A stretch of 31,197 bases of DNA from Holdemanella porci (GTDB lineage Bacteria; Bacillota_I; Bacilli_A; Erysipelotrichales; Erysipelotrichaceae): assembly GCF_019052655.1 (NCBI RefSeq), contig NZ_JAHQVB010000023.1, positions 1-31,197 of the forward strand, read 5' to 3'. Each line of letters starts with the position of its first letter. The stretch's first letter is position 1. The translations under genes and the position numbers were made by a program. Positions 22,606-31,144 of the stretch are shown here, piece by piece. Under the pieces are notes generated by a model. It saw only the letters and a program-made list of their open reading frames with translations, searched no databases and was not told where the DNA came from.

Positions 22606-23684
22606 TAAATCATCGCCTTTCTAAACGTTACCTGAATACCTTTATGTACTTTTACATATACATCTTTTACTTGTCCACTAATACAGAACCATCCAATACC
22701 ATGAATACAAACATCCATCTTTTCTCCCTCAAGTTTAGGAGCATGGAACGTATGCATCGTTAATAAGGATGTATCTACGCATGGCACTAACATACCATTT
22801 AAATGTTTTTGCCACAACGCATCCGCATTACTTAATTTTCCTCTATGAATCGATAAAGAACGAGAGAAATATCCAACTACTGTTGCCTTACCACTCACTA
22901 CCACATCAAGTCTTGCTAGTCCTGCAGCCGCAAAGGACTGATCCTCAAAAATTTGCGAAACAAATGGTCGAATTGGTTTTGTTGGAATGACCGTCTTTAA
23001 ATCTTTAGGCTGTAAATGCGTTAATAAAGAATGCGTATTCTCAATACCGGGCGTATCATAAATTGTATAATCCTCAAAAGGAATTGGAACTAAATCTAAT
23101 GTAGTCCCTGGATTTTGAGAAGTCGTTAAATCTTTCGATGCCAATAAATGATTCAATACAGTGGATTTTCCTGCATTGGCAACACCCATAAAAATCACAT
23201 TTCGATTCTTACGATATTTCAAAATCGCATTCACAATACGTGATGAATATTCTCTAGATTTATTATTTTCCTTTAATAGATAGCCACAAATCACAATATC
23301 CTTTACAACAATATTTTCTTCGTGAAGACGATGCTTTACAAAGTTAATGATTTTTTCATCTGTTAAAGTTGTAGGCAAGACATCACGCTTCGTTAATACC
23401 ATCACAATATCTTTACCTGGAAGTTTTTGATTCAAACGCGAAATTAAGTTAGCCTCAAACGCAAATAAATCCACAACCCAGAAAACCACACCATCAATCT
23501 TATTGATTTTTTCTAATGTTGCGTTGGATTCAATTCCCTGCTGCATATTGATTGTCACATCGCCATAATGACGAATGCGATAACATCTTTGACAATAAGA
23601 AGCATCTAAAGTAGGAACATAGCCTAATGCATTTTCATCTTCGTTTTGTAGTAAAACACCACAACCCTTACAATATTTAGTCAT
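22605..23684 (-). CDS. yqeH: Ribosome biogenesis GTPase YqeH
   Basis: 359 aa, circularly permuted GTPase for 30S assembly. N-terminal zinc finger C5, C8, C31, C34 (CKGC...CQRC). Motif order is permuted: G4 TKRD first (about 100), then G1 GVANAGKST (about 165), then G3 DTPG. C-terminal domain with KVHKGIQVTFRKA. The start is set at the ATG giving MTKYCKGC with GAGGTG 6 nt upstream; a GTG three codons earlier is part of that SD. Overlaps yqeG by 8 bp. Confidence 0.96.
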   Translation of the reverse strand: MTKYCKGCGVLLQNEDENALGYVPTLDASYCQRCYRIRHYGDVTINMQQGIESNATLEKINKIDGVVFWVVDLFAFEANLISRLNQKLPGKDIVMVLTKRDVLPTTLTDEKIINFVKHRLHEENIVVKDIVICGYLLKENNKSREYSSRIVNAILKYRKNRNVIFMGVANAGKSTVLNHLLASKDLTTSQNPGTTLDLVPIPFEDYTIYDTPGIENTHSLLTHLQPKDLKTVIPTKPIRPFVSQIFEDQSFAAAGLARLDVVVSGKATVVGYFSRSLSIHRGKLSNADALWQKHLNGMLVPCVDTSLLTMHTFHAPKLEGEKMDVCIHGIGWFCISGQVKDVYVKVHKGIQVTFRKAMI

Positions 23685-24201
23685 CAAAGTCACCTCGCTT
23701 CAATAATTTTTTCTTTTCTAAATAACCATATATTAATTCTTCAAAGAAACGAAATACTTTTGTGATATTTCGATCCTTTATCGCAATAGGAGCCGTTAAA
23801 ATTGTATAAAGCCCCCAAATATTTCCACCCAATATATCCGTATACATTTGATCACCTAATATCGCAATCTGATTTGCCTTTAGGCCATGGTCTCTCATTG
23901 CCTTTTTAAAACAAAATGGAAATGGTTTACACGAAAATGGATATATATTTGAAACTGGAAGATGCTTACCAAAATTCTTACCTCTAGAACTTGGTGAATT
24001 TGAACATAGTGCAACCTCAATTCCATTCATTTTTAATTTATTTATAAAATCAATCACATCCTGATTTGGACATTCTTCATCATACGCCACAAGCGTATTG
24101 TCAATATCACACAAAAGTAATTGAATTCCCATTTCATGAAGTTTTTGAATGTTCAAAGTTTTAAAACTTTGAACATAATAATTCGGAGCAAATATATTCA
24201 T
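23677..24201 (-). CDS. yqeG: YqeG family HAD-IIIA phosphatase
   Basis: 174 aa. Motif I CDIDNTLVAYDE with D32 and D34, motif II LCSNSPSSRG, motif III KPFPFCFKKAM, motif IV ILGDQMYTDILGG. Homologous to the mitochondrial PGP phosphatase family, so phosphatidylglycerophosphate dephosphorylation is possible but not proven here. First gene of the classic yqe cluster; aroE, which in Bacillus sits between yqeH and yhbY, is absent. Codons 9-18 form a 28-bp perfect palindrome. Confidence 0.93.
   Translation of the reverse strand: MNIFAPNYYVQSFKTLNIQKLHEMGIQLLLCDIDNTLVAYDEECPNQDVIDFINKLKMNGIEVALCSNSPSSRGKNFGKHLPVSNIYPFSCKPFPFCFKKAMRDHGLKANQIAILGDQMYTDILGGNIWGLYTILTAPIAIKDRNITKVFRFFEELIYGYLEKKKLLKRGDFDD
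24149..24176. repeat. 28-bp perfect palindrome inside yqeG
   Basis: Half-site ATGTTCAAAGTTTT followed by its exact reverse complement, with no spacer. It lies about 25-52 nt after the yqeG start codon. Confidence 0.9.
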
Positions 24202-25773
24202 TTAAAACTCCCCTTTGGCAAAGTATTCAATCAAATGCTCGGCACTACGAATACCATCAATAGCACTTGTCATAATGCCACCTGCATAGCCACTACCTTC
24301 ACCGCTTGGATAGATACCTTGAATATTCGAAACATAAGATTCTTTATCACGAACTAAACGCACGCTGCTGCTACTTCTTGATTCTACACCACTTAATATG
24401 GCTCCACCAGAAACAAAGCCAGGCACTTTCTTTTCAAAATGCTCTAACGCCTCATGCAAGGCTAGATTGACTTCTTTAGAGAATAAATCGTTCAAATCAC
24501 AAAACGTTGTACCAATCGAATAGGTTGGTAATACGGATTCAAATTGATTTGATATTTTATTTTCTAAATAATCCTTCGCAAGTTGTACGCATGCCTTATA
24601 ATCGTGTCCCATTTTAAAAGCTTTCTTTTCCAAGTCTTCCTGATATTTTAACCCGGCAAACAATTCATTACCATAATCTGAATCATTGATTTGCACAAGC
24701 AATGCACTATTGGCATTTTCTCCACTACGACTCGCATAAGACATTCCGTTCACAACCAATTTATCTTTTTGACATGAACTTGGAATAACGTAGCCACCTG
24801 GACACATACAGAATGTATATACACCTTTTGAATTGGATGCCGTATACGTCAATTGATAACGAGCTGGAATCAATCTTTCATCTTGACTATATTCATGAAG
24901 CATAGCCTCATTGATATAATTTTGTTTATGTTCAATACGAACACCAACCGCAAACGGTTTATTTTCGACATGAATACCATGTTGATGAAGCATTAAAATG
25001 GTATCGCTTGCACTATGTCCAGTCGCAAGAATTAAAGCATTACAACCTATCCATTGTTGATTGAAATAGATTTGTTTCAAAGTACCATTTTCCACTTTAA
25101 TATCTTCTAACTTTGTATCAAAATAGAAAGTTCCTCCCAAACGTTCAATTTCTTCACGACAATTTCGAATAATCGCCAAGAAGGCATCTGTACCAATATG
25201 AGGATGCTGATCAATTAAAATATCAGACTTTGCCCCAAAAGAAACAAGTTCCTCTAATACTTTACGACATAATGAATCTTTCGATCTTGTCGTTAACTTT
25301 CCATCACTAAAAGCACCCGCGCCACCTTCTCCAAATTGAACATTGCATTCTTCATCCAATTGTCCATTTTCCCAAAAAGTTTCTACTTTTTGTTTACGAA
25401 CATCTACTTTTGATCCTCTTTCTAAAACAATCGGTTTATAGCCAGATTGTGCAAGAATCAGAGCTGCAAACATACCTGCAGGACCAAACCCAACAACAAC
25501 GGGTCTAGCCAATAATGCATGTTTTCCACTCATTACTGGATGATACGTTTCATCTGGTGTTAGAGAAACATCTTTTAGCTTTAAAAGCTTCTTTTCATTT
25601 TTAACTTTACAATCTACGACATACGAAAATAAGACCTTCTGGTGACGTGCGTCCACACTTTTTCTATGTACGTGCCACTGCAAAAGGTCTTCTTTACGGA
25701 TTCGCAGTTTTTTTAAGATTTGTGCCTCAATTTCATTTTCATTGGCACATTTCACCTGAAATAATCGAATCAT
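24202..25773 (-). CDS. FAD-dependent dehydrogenase (COG2509-like)
   Basis: 523 aa. N-terminal ~85 residues (MIRLFQVKCANENEIEAQIL...) form the small extra domain of this family, then the FAD dinucleotide fold PVVVGFGPAGMFAALILAQ (GFGPAG 95-100) and LERGSKVDVRKQKV. NVQFGEGGAGAFSDGKLTTR and the C-terminal GSGYAGGIMTSAIDG are family markers. Cytosolic; substrate unknown. It abuts yqeG without a gap and follows the acyltransferase by 4 bp, so it is co-transcribed. Confidence 0.9.
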   Translation of the reverse strand: MIRLFQVKCANENEIEAQILKKLRIRKEDLLQWHVHRKSVDARHQKVLFSYVVDCKVKNEKKLLKLKDVSLTPDETYHPVMSGKHALLARPVVVGFGPAGMFAALILAQSGYKPIVLERGSKVDVRKQKVETFWENGQLDEECNVQFGEGGAGAFSDGKLTTRSKDSLCRKVLEELVSFGAKSDILIDQHPHIGTDAFLAIIRNCREEIERLGGTFYFDTKLEDIKVENGTLKQIYFNQQWIGCNALILATGHSASDTILMLHQHGIHVENKPFAVGVRIEHKQNYINEAMLHEYSQDERLIPARYQLTYTASNSKGVYTFCMCPGGYVIPSSCQKDKLVVNGMSYASRSGENANSALLVQINDSDYGNELFAGLKYQEDLEKKAFKMGHDYKACVQLAKDYLENKISNQFESVLPTYSIGTTFCDLNDLFSKEVNLALHEALEHFEKKVPGFVSGGAILSGVESRSSSSVRLVRDKESYVSNIQGIYPSGEGSGYAGGIMTSAIDGIRSAEHLIEYFAKGEF

Positions 25774-25777
25774 AAGC

Positions 25778-26791
25778 TTACAGTAATTTTTTTAAGATCG
25801 GATATTGATCCTGATAACGCGTCACAAAACCTGCCAAACATTGTGCACATGCCAAAGTTAAGAAATAAACAACTAAATGTGCATGTGGCATCAATGCCAA
25901 GAAGATTTTGGCAAACAAAATATGTGAAGTATAAATCATCAATGAATCATGACGTAAAATCGTAAACATTTTACGGTATGGAATATTGATTTTTAATAAA
26001 TAATTCACTAAGAAATAAATAGCGGGAACCAAACAAATATACATACTTGTTAAATCTCTTAAAATACCGAAATAACGATATATAGATACTTCCGCAAAGA
26101 ATAATACAAAACTAATCAAGAAACCAATCAAGCTAACCTTTTTAGGCAAGCGACGCGTTCTTGAAAGTAATAACCCAATCGCAATGAACATAGGACCAAA
26201 GAAAATTCCATTTCTTGCGGTTGACAATGTTTTTGTAAAGAAACCAAAGAAGAAGGATATACCTGGAATACTTTCCCAAATTGGTGTATATACATTAATC
26301 AAGTAACCTACAAAATATAATATAAACGTAATCAACAATGTGAAATTCAAGCCTTTTTTCTTATACAAACAATAGACAATTACGTCCGCTAACATTAAGG
26401 CTGGTAAAAACCACAAGTGATAATAACTTCCATTCAAGAAAAAATCTCTTACATATGTAAATAAATACTTAATATGAAAACCCGTGTGCGTATAATCAAA
26501 AATCGTATATGGCAAATAAATAATTGTCCAAATCAAATAAATTCGAAATAAACGAATCAATGCCTTCTTTAAACGAGTCTCATTTAAATCTTCATTTTCT
26601 GAATCATAGTTTCTAAAAAAGAAGAATCCACTTGTCGTAAAAAAGAATGGAACTGCCAAACGACATACAGTATGAATAAAGTACGTATTAAATGTTTCAG
26701 AAATTTCTAAAAAAGGAAATGTATGAATACATACAACTAATAAAGCCGAAACATAACGTGCAATATCTATCGATGCATACTGTCTTTTCAT
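25778..26791 (-). CDS. Acyltransferase-3 membrane protein resembling the N-terminal half of VanT
   Basis: 337 aa with about ten hydrophobic segments. N-terminus SIDIARYVSALLVVCIHTFPF has the family His (H23), followed by RLAVPFFFTTSGFFFFR. The segments YYHLWFLPALM and TARNGIFFGPMFIAIGLLL closely resemble, from memory, the membrane domain of the enterococcal serine racemase VanT (YHLWYFPAL and RNGIFFTPLF), which is thought to help supply L-Ser. In VanT this domain is fused ahead of the racemase; here it is a separate gene after the racemase with a 4-nt overlap. It could instead be an unrelated O-acetyltransferase, but the neighbours favour a VanT-like role. Confidence 0.8.
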   Translation of the reverse strand: MKRQYASIDIARYVSALLVVCIHTFPFLEISETFNTYFIHTVCRLAVPFFFTTSGFFFFRNYDSENEDLNETRLKKALIRLFRIYLIWTIIYLPYTIFDYTHTGFHIKYLFTYVRDFFLNGSYYHLWFLPALMLADVIVYCLYKKKGLNFTLLITFILYFVGYLINVYTPIWESIPGISFFFGFFTKTLSTARNGIFFGPMFIAIGLLLSRTRRLPKKVSLIGFLISFVLFFAEVSIYRYFGILRDLTSMYICLVPAIYFLVNYLLKINIPYRKMFTILRHDSLMIYTSHILFAKIFLALMPHAHLVVYFLTLACAQCLAGFVTRYQDQYPILKKLL

Positions 26792-27939
26792 GAGCGCACC
26801 TTTAATCTAGGTACACGCGAAGAAATCGAAGTTAGTGTCTCATTGTTGATAGTCTTAGCCGTACGACTAATTTGATCTACAGTAACGACTTCATTTCCTT
26901 GATGACCTACGATACACACTACATCGCCCTCTTTTACATCATCTACATCTGTAACATCAATCATACATTGATCCATACATAAATTTCCAATCAATTTACA
27001 TCTTTGGCCATGTACTAACACTTCAAATCCCTGATTCGATAAAAGACGTGGTAAACCATCCGCATATCCAATACTCATTGTTGCAACTTTTGTTGGTTTT
27101 TCAGCCACAAAATGACGACCATAACTTACACTTTGTCCAGGATATATCCATTTCACCAAACTAACATTGGCATACATAGACATAATTGGAATAAAGTCTG
27201 GATTTGTTTGGATTGGAATTTGATCATCACTCGTCACACCCATATAAAGTAGACCTGGTCTACAATATTCATATTCCAGCTCTGGATAGTTTAAAATTCC
27301 ATAACTATTTTGAAGATGACGAATACCTAGATCAATACCTTGAGATTTCAACAAATCAACAACTTCATCAAACAATTGAATTTGTTTGGTCGTAAATGAT
27401 CTACAATTCTCATCCAAACAATCACTCACAGGGAAATGCGAGAAGATGCCTTCTACACATAGATTTTCCATATGATACTCTTCATAAATATCTTCTATAT
27501 GTTTATCTTGTTCTTGATAAACAATTCCCGTTCTGCACATACCTGTATCTACTTTACAATGACAACGAATCTTTACATTGTTTTCCTTGGCATACGCATT
27601 TAATTCTCTTGCATATTCAATAGAAATCAAAGATTGAACAATATTTTGTTCATGAAGATAGTGAAAATGCATACTAGGTGTATACCCTAATATTAGGATA
27701 TTATCTTGAATCCCTGCATTTCTTAAGTTCAAAGCCTCATCCACACTCGAAACGCCAAAATAATCCACTCCACATTTTTGTAAAGCCTTAGCACATGCGA
27801 CATCACCCAAACCATACGCATTGGCTTTGACGATACCCATAATTTTTGTTTTCTTTACGAGCTTTCTTACTTCTTCTACATTATGCGCAATCGCATCATA
27901 GTCGATTTCTGTCCAAGCCCGACTATAAGCTTCTAACAT
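26788..27939 (-). CDS. alr: PLP-dependent alanine/serine racemase, VanT-type active site
   Basis: 383 aa, alanine racemase fold III. PLP lysine K38 in IVKANAYGLG, catalytic Tyr Y273 in SVSYGRHF, MDQ at 322-324. The C-terminal active-site motif reads TINNETLTS: N366 stands where alanine racemases have Tyr (Tyr354 of Geobacillus Alr, INYE). VanT serine racemase also has Asn there, and changing that Tyr to Asn gives serine racemase activity. HLQNSYGILNYPELEYEYCRPG is also very VanT-like. Likely makes D-Ser, possibly D-Ala too, since no other racemase is in the window. Overlaps ddl by 7 nt and the acyltransferase by 4 nt. Confidence 0.92.
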   Translation of the reverse strand: MLEAYSRAWTEIDYDAIAHNVEEVRKLVKKTKIMGIVKANAYGLGDVACAKALQKCGVDYFGVSSVDEALNLRNAGIQDNILILGYTPSMHFHYLHEQNIVQSLISIEYARELNAYAKENNVKIRCHCKVDTGMCRTGIVYQEQDKHIEDIYEEYHMENLCVEGIFSHFPVSDCLDENCRSFTTKQIQLFDEVVDLLKSQGIDLGIRHLQNSYGILNYPELEYEYCRPGLLYMGVTSDDQIPIQTNPDFIPIMSMYANVSLVKWIYPGQSVSYGRHFVAEKPTKVATMSIGYADGLPRLLSNQGFEVLVHGQRCKLIGNLCMDQCMIDVTDVDDVKEGDVVCIVGHQGNEVVTVDQISRTAKTINNETLTSISSRVPRLKVRS

Positions 27940-28988
27940 GCTCCAATAGTCCTTTGCATAGCTAATTCAATTAGCTTATCAATTAAATCCGCAAATTCAA
28001 TTCCAGCTTCTTTCATCATAGAAGGATAACGAGAAGTAGCCGTTAATCCTGGAATTGTATTCAATTCATTTAAAATCACTTCTTTATCTTCTGTCACAAA
28101 CATATCTATTCGTGCCATACCACAGCAGTTCATCGCAATATAGGTTCTACGAGCTAATTCTTGTGCTTCTTTAAATGTTTTTTCATCAATACGAGCCGGA
28201 CAATAAATAGCTGCTCCCTTCATTTCATACTTACCTTCAAAATCAAAGAATCCACCATTAATTTCAATTTCATCCACTGATCCTGTAAAGATTTCTTCAT
28301 TTCCCATAACAGCACAACCAATCTCAAAGCCTTTAATTACTTTTTCAACTAAGATCTTACCGCGACCATCATAGAAGAAAGCATCTTTACATGCACTTTC
28401 AAATTCTTCTTTATCATTTACAAAATGAACCCCATAGCTACTTCCTGCATTGCATGGCTTAACAATCCATGGTAATGGAATCTCTTCTTGAATCTGTTCA
28501 AATGTAGGATTTTCTCGATTTGCGTATAAACAAATATAATCTGCACACGGAATATTTGCTTCCTTACAAAGAATATGCATGATTTCTTTGTCCATTGACA
28601 TAGCACTTGACATTACATCACAGCCTACATAATGAATATTCATCAATTCAAGCAATCCTTGAATCAATCCATCTTCTCCATTTTTTCCATGTAGTACTGG
28701 GAATACACAATCCAATTCAATCACTTTGTTTGAACCATCCAAAGGCATGATTCCACCATTTACCCATGCACAAGATACACAAGTTTCTTCACTTTGCCAT
28801 GTATCATGTTCAATCGAATCCACATCTCCATTATATAAATAGAAATGTCCATTTTTATTAATTCCAATTAAAGTCATATCATAGTTATCAGCATGAATCT
28901 GACGTAAAAAAGAAGCGACAGAATGCAATGAAACAGAGTATTCACTACTTTGTCCTCCAAATATGACACCTAAACGTAATTTACTCAT
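27933..28988 (-). CDS. ddl: D-Ala:D-X ligase of the VanG/VanC (D-Ala:D-Ser) type
   Basis: 351 aa, ATP-grasp ligase. N-terminal FGGQSSEYSVSLHS has the EYSVS form seen in VanC and VanG (EHEVS in ordinary Ddl). The three residues reported to set D-Ser specificity in VanG (Asp243, Phe252, Arg324) align, with identical spacing, to D239 (VDEIEI), F248 (GGFFDF) and R320 (TSRYP). Omega loop FEGKYEMKG resembles VanC and VanG rather than D-Ala-D-Lac ligases. NELNTIPG metal-binding segment intact. It sits between murF and the racemase, as the chromosomal cell-wall ligase, not in a resistance cassette: no vanXY or vanRS is present in the window. Confidence 0.93.
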   Translation of the reverse strand: MSKLRLGVIFGGQSSEYSVSLHSVASFLRQIHADNYDMTLIGINKNGHFYLYNGDVDSIEHDTWQSEETCVSCAWVNGGIMPLDGSNKVIELDCVFPVLHGKNGEDGLIQGLLELMNIHYVGCDVMSSAMSMDKEIMHILCKEANIPCADYICLYANRENPTFEQIQEEIPLPWIVKPCNAGSSYGVHFVNDKEEFESACKDAFFYDGRGKILVEKVIKGFEIGCAVMGNEEIFTGSVDEIEINGGFFDFEGKYEMKGAAIYCPARIDEKTFKEAQELARRTYIAMNCCGMARIDMFVTEDKEVILNELNTIPGLTATSRYPSMMKEAGIEFADLIDKLIELAMQRTIGAC

Positions 28989-30340
28989 TGTTTTTTCCCC
29001 CTAAATGCATCTACTAACGTATCCATTTTCATAGCTCTTGAACCCTTGATCAAAACAATACAATCTTGATCTAACAAAGGTTTAACAGCTTCATATATCT
29101 CATCTTTTGTTTCATACCACTTTCCATTAAAACCATCACTTGTTTCTTTAGAAAGAGGACCCGTACAATATAGTTCGTCTACACCTTTTTGTTTAGCGTA
29201 TTCGCCCACATCAAAGTGCAATTGTTTTTCTTCACTTCCAAGATCTAACATATCCGATAAAATGGCGATATGTTTTTGCGCAGGCAATTCCATCAATGTA
29301 TCAATAGCTGCCTTTGCGCTTTCTGGATTTGATTTATACGTATCATCTAAAATATACGCATTTGAAACTGGAATTAGCTGTGTACGCATCTTTGTCATTT
29401 CTAAAGCAGCCAATCCTTTTAAAATAGATTCCTCTTTTAATTGACAAGCCTTTGCGATAAAAATACACGGTAATGCGTTCATAGCCTGAAAATCACCAAA
29501 TGCACGTAAATGAACAGGTGCATCTAGAATATTGCAGTTAAAAACAATTCCTTCTTTATCATATTTAATATCACTTGTGATAGAAACATCTCCACCTTGA
29601 CCAAAAGATACGATTTTCTTATTTTCTGTATTCAAAGTAGGAAGAACCTGTTTTATTTCTTCACTTTCATGATTATAAAGGAATAAGCCATTTTCTTTTA
29701 ATCCCTCTAAAATTTCACATTTTGCCTGAGCAATCTGAAGTCTACCGCCCAAATTTTCCATGTGAGCTGAACCTACAGAAGTAATCACAGAAATATCAGG
29801 CTGTGCAATGGAGGTCAACTGCGTAATTTCGCCTTTGTTTTCCATACCCATTTCTAAAATCGCAACTTCAATATCTTCATCAAAGTCAAAAATAGTTAAT
29901 GGAAGACCAATTTCACTGTTACGATTTCCCTGCGTTTTTTGTGTTTTTTTCTCTTGTGAAAAAATACTATACAACATATCTTTACAACTAGTTTTTCCGT
30001 TAGAACCCGTTACACCAATTACTAATGGACGTAACTCATCTAAATACGCTTTCGCAAGATCTTGCATAGCTTTAAGCGTGTCATCAACTAAAATAACTGG
30101 AAAATTCGGATATGGAAGATGATCCTTTTGCCACAAACTAATCAAAGCGCCATCTTCAATTGTTTGTTTGGAAAATACATGTCCATCTACTCTTTGACCA
30201 ATAATTGGTACATATAAAACATCTTTTGTCACCTGTCGTGAATCAATCACAACACCATGTATTTTTCTTGTATCATCAATATCACCATGCACATTTGCAT
30301 GCATTATATTTGTTATTTCCTGAATGGTTTTTACAATCAT
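28985..30340 (-). CDS. murF: UDP-MurNAc-tripeptide:D-Ala-D-X ligase MurF
   Basis: 451 aa. Adds the terminal D-amino acid dipeptide to UDP-MurNAc-tripeptide in the cytosol. ATP loop GVTGSNGKTSCK (109-120), EMGMENKGEI, SVGSAHMENLG, QGNRNSEIGLPLTI, and DDTYKSNPESAKAAI, where most MurF proteins have DxYNANP. First gene of the operon, SD GGAGG 9 nt upstream. Overlap of 4 nt with ddl ties the two steps together; here the dipeptide supplied is probably D-Ala-D-Ser. Confidence 0.96.
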   Translation of the reverse strand: MIVKTIQEITNIMHANVHGDIDDTRKIHGVVIDSRQVTKDVLYVPIIGQRVDGHVFSKQTIEDGALISLWQKDHLPYPNFPVILVDDTLKAMQDLAKAYLDELRPLVIGVTGSNGKTSCKDMLYSIFSQEKKTQKTQGNRNSEIGLPLTIFDFDEDIEVAILEMGMENKGEITQLTSIAQPDISVITSVGSAHMENLGGRLQIAQAKCEILEGLKENGLFLYNHESEEIKQVLPTLNTENKKIVSFGQGGDVSITSDIKYDKEGIVFNCNILDAPVHLRAFGDFQAMNALPCIFIAKACQLKEESILKGLAALEMTKMRTQLIPVSNAYILDDTYKSNPESAKAAIDTLMELPAQKHIAILSDMLDLGSEEKQLHFDVGEYAKQKGVDELYCTGPLSKETSDGFNGKWYETKDEIYEAVKPLLDQDCIVLIKGSRAMKMDTLVDAFRGKKQ

Positions 30341-30363
30341 CTCAAAACCTCCGCTTAGCTTAC

Positions 30364-30372
30364 ATTATAGCA
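30364..30372 (-). promoter_or_regulatory. murF operon promoter, extended -10
   Basis: On minus TGCTATAAT (30372-30364), a perfect -10 with TGn extension, about 24 nt before the murF start. No good -35 at normal spacing. Confidence 0.65.
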
Positions 30373-30541
30373 TAAAACTAGTTCTCAATATTTATAATTC
30401 ATGAAAAATCCAAATTTTCCCATTTTTGACACTCGCAAGCACTATCAATTTTGTAAAATGAGTCAAAAAAAACAAAAAAGTGGGGTGAAAATACTACTTT
30501 TTTATTAAATCACATATTTTCCCACACTTTTCACATTTTAT

Positions 30542-30563
30542 TTGACACAACTTATGGTATACT
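30542..30563 (+). promoter_or_regulatory. Promoter of candidate small RNA
   Basis: Extended -10 TGGTATACT (30555-30563) gives a start near 30570. A consensus TTGACA lies at 30542-30547; it is too close to that -10 but 18 nt from a second hexamer TATACA (30566-30571). The first option keeps the 5' hairpin whole. Confidence 0.55.
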
Positions 30564-30569
30564 TCTATA

Positions 30570-30675
30570 CAAGCAAGGAGTTTGAAGACCTTGCCGGTAT
30601 GAAATCAGTAAATGATATTCATACTATTTTCTATCCCCTTATTGAAAAGCCAGACACCCCCTTAGTCTGGCTTTT
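30570..30675 (+). ncRNA. Candidate small RNA with C-rich loops (or HIT leader)
   Basis: About 105 nt. Hairpin 1 GCAAGG...CCTTGC (30573-30594); hairpin 2 GTATGAAATCA-GTAAA-TGAT-A-TTCATAC (30597-30624); unpaired linker with TATCCCCTT; then a strong terminator AAAAGCCAGAC...GTCTGGCTTTT (30645-30675) whose loop is ACCCCCTTA. C-rich single-stranded segments are the pairing sites of Firmicutes sRNAs such as RsaE that bind Shine-Dalgarno regions. I do not recognise a known RNA family. It could instead be an attenuator leader of the HIT gene. Confidence 0.5.
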
Positions 30676-30679
30676 CATT
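30645..30679 (+). terminator. Strong intrinsic terminator before HIT gene
   Basis: AAAAGCCAGAC-ACCCCCTTA-GTCTGGCTTTT followed by CATTTT; 11-bp stem. Confidence 0.9.
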
Positions 30680-30724
30680 TTATCTAAAACGATGTATTAT
30701 TTTTAATAAGGAGGACGTATACTT

Positions 30725-31117
30725 ATGTGTATTTTTTGTATGATCGCTAATGGTGAAATTCCAAGCAATAAAATCTATGAAGACGAAAGTGTTATCGCTT
30801 TTCTAGACATCAACCCTACTTCTTATGGACATACGCTTGTTGTCCCAAAAGAACACTGTGATTCTTTTTTAGATTGTCCAGATGAAACCCGCAACCATGT
30901 ATTTGAAGTTGCTAGTAAGCTTGCCAACAAATTGGAACAAACTCTACATTGTGATGGCATCAACATTTTAAGTAATGTGCATGAAGCTGCAGGACAAAGT
31001 GTTAACCATTTCCACGTTCATTTGATTCCACGTTATAAAGATAACGATAGTGTTACCATTGAATTTCATGAAATTGAAAAACCAGATTTTGAAGAATTAA
31101 TGAATAAACTAAAATAA
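30725..31117 (+). CDS. HIT family protein (Hint-like nucleotide hydrolase/transferase)
   Basis: 130 aa, full length. Histidine triad HFHVHLIP with H95, H97, H99 (H97 the nucleophile by family analogy), GHTLVVPKEH strand, and N-terminal Cys pair CIFC (C2, C5), typical of zinc-binding Firmicutes HIT proteins. Acts on adenosine nucleotide conjugates such as AMP-lysine or Ap4A; exact substrate not readable. SD AAGGAGG 10 nt before ATG. A weak TATTAT at 30695-30700 may be its own -10. Confidence 0.94.
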   Translation: MCIFCMIANGEIPSNKIYEDESVIAFLDINPTSYGHTLVVPKEHCDSFLDCPDETRNHVFEVASKLANKLEQTLHCDGINILSNVHEAAGQSVNHFHVHLIPRYKDNDSVTIEFHEIEKPDFEELMNKLK

Positions 31118-31143
31118 AGAAGTCAATTTGATTTGACTTCTTT
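31116..31143 (+). terminator. Terminator of HIT gene
   Basis: AAAGAAGTCAA...TTGACTTCTTT, 11-bp stem starting at the stop codon; the T residues are in the stem, so it may act from either strand. Confidence 0.75.
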
Positions 31144-31144
31144 C

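Larger units (their letters stand above)
30341..30724. other. murF/HIT divergent intergenic region
   Basis: 384 bp without a convincing gene. It contains the murF promoter at the left and a candidate small RNA with promoter and terminator at 30555-30675. The middle (30460-30540) has a loose inverted repeat, AAAGTGGGGTGAAAAT against ATTTTCCCACACTTTT, flanked by A and T tracts; I see no assigned role for it. Confidence 0.6.

Noticed and set aside
25778..28988. Acquired vancomycin-resistance cassette
   Set aside because: No vanXY, vanR/vanS or mobile-element signs in the window; the genes are embedded with murF and the yqe cluster with normal overlaps, so this looks native.
30600..30707. 35-codon open frame starting at ATG 30600
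   Set aside because: The SD-like AAGGAG is 18 nt away, and the frame runs through a hairpin and the strong terminator; structure explains the sequence better.
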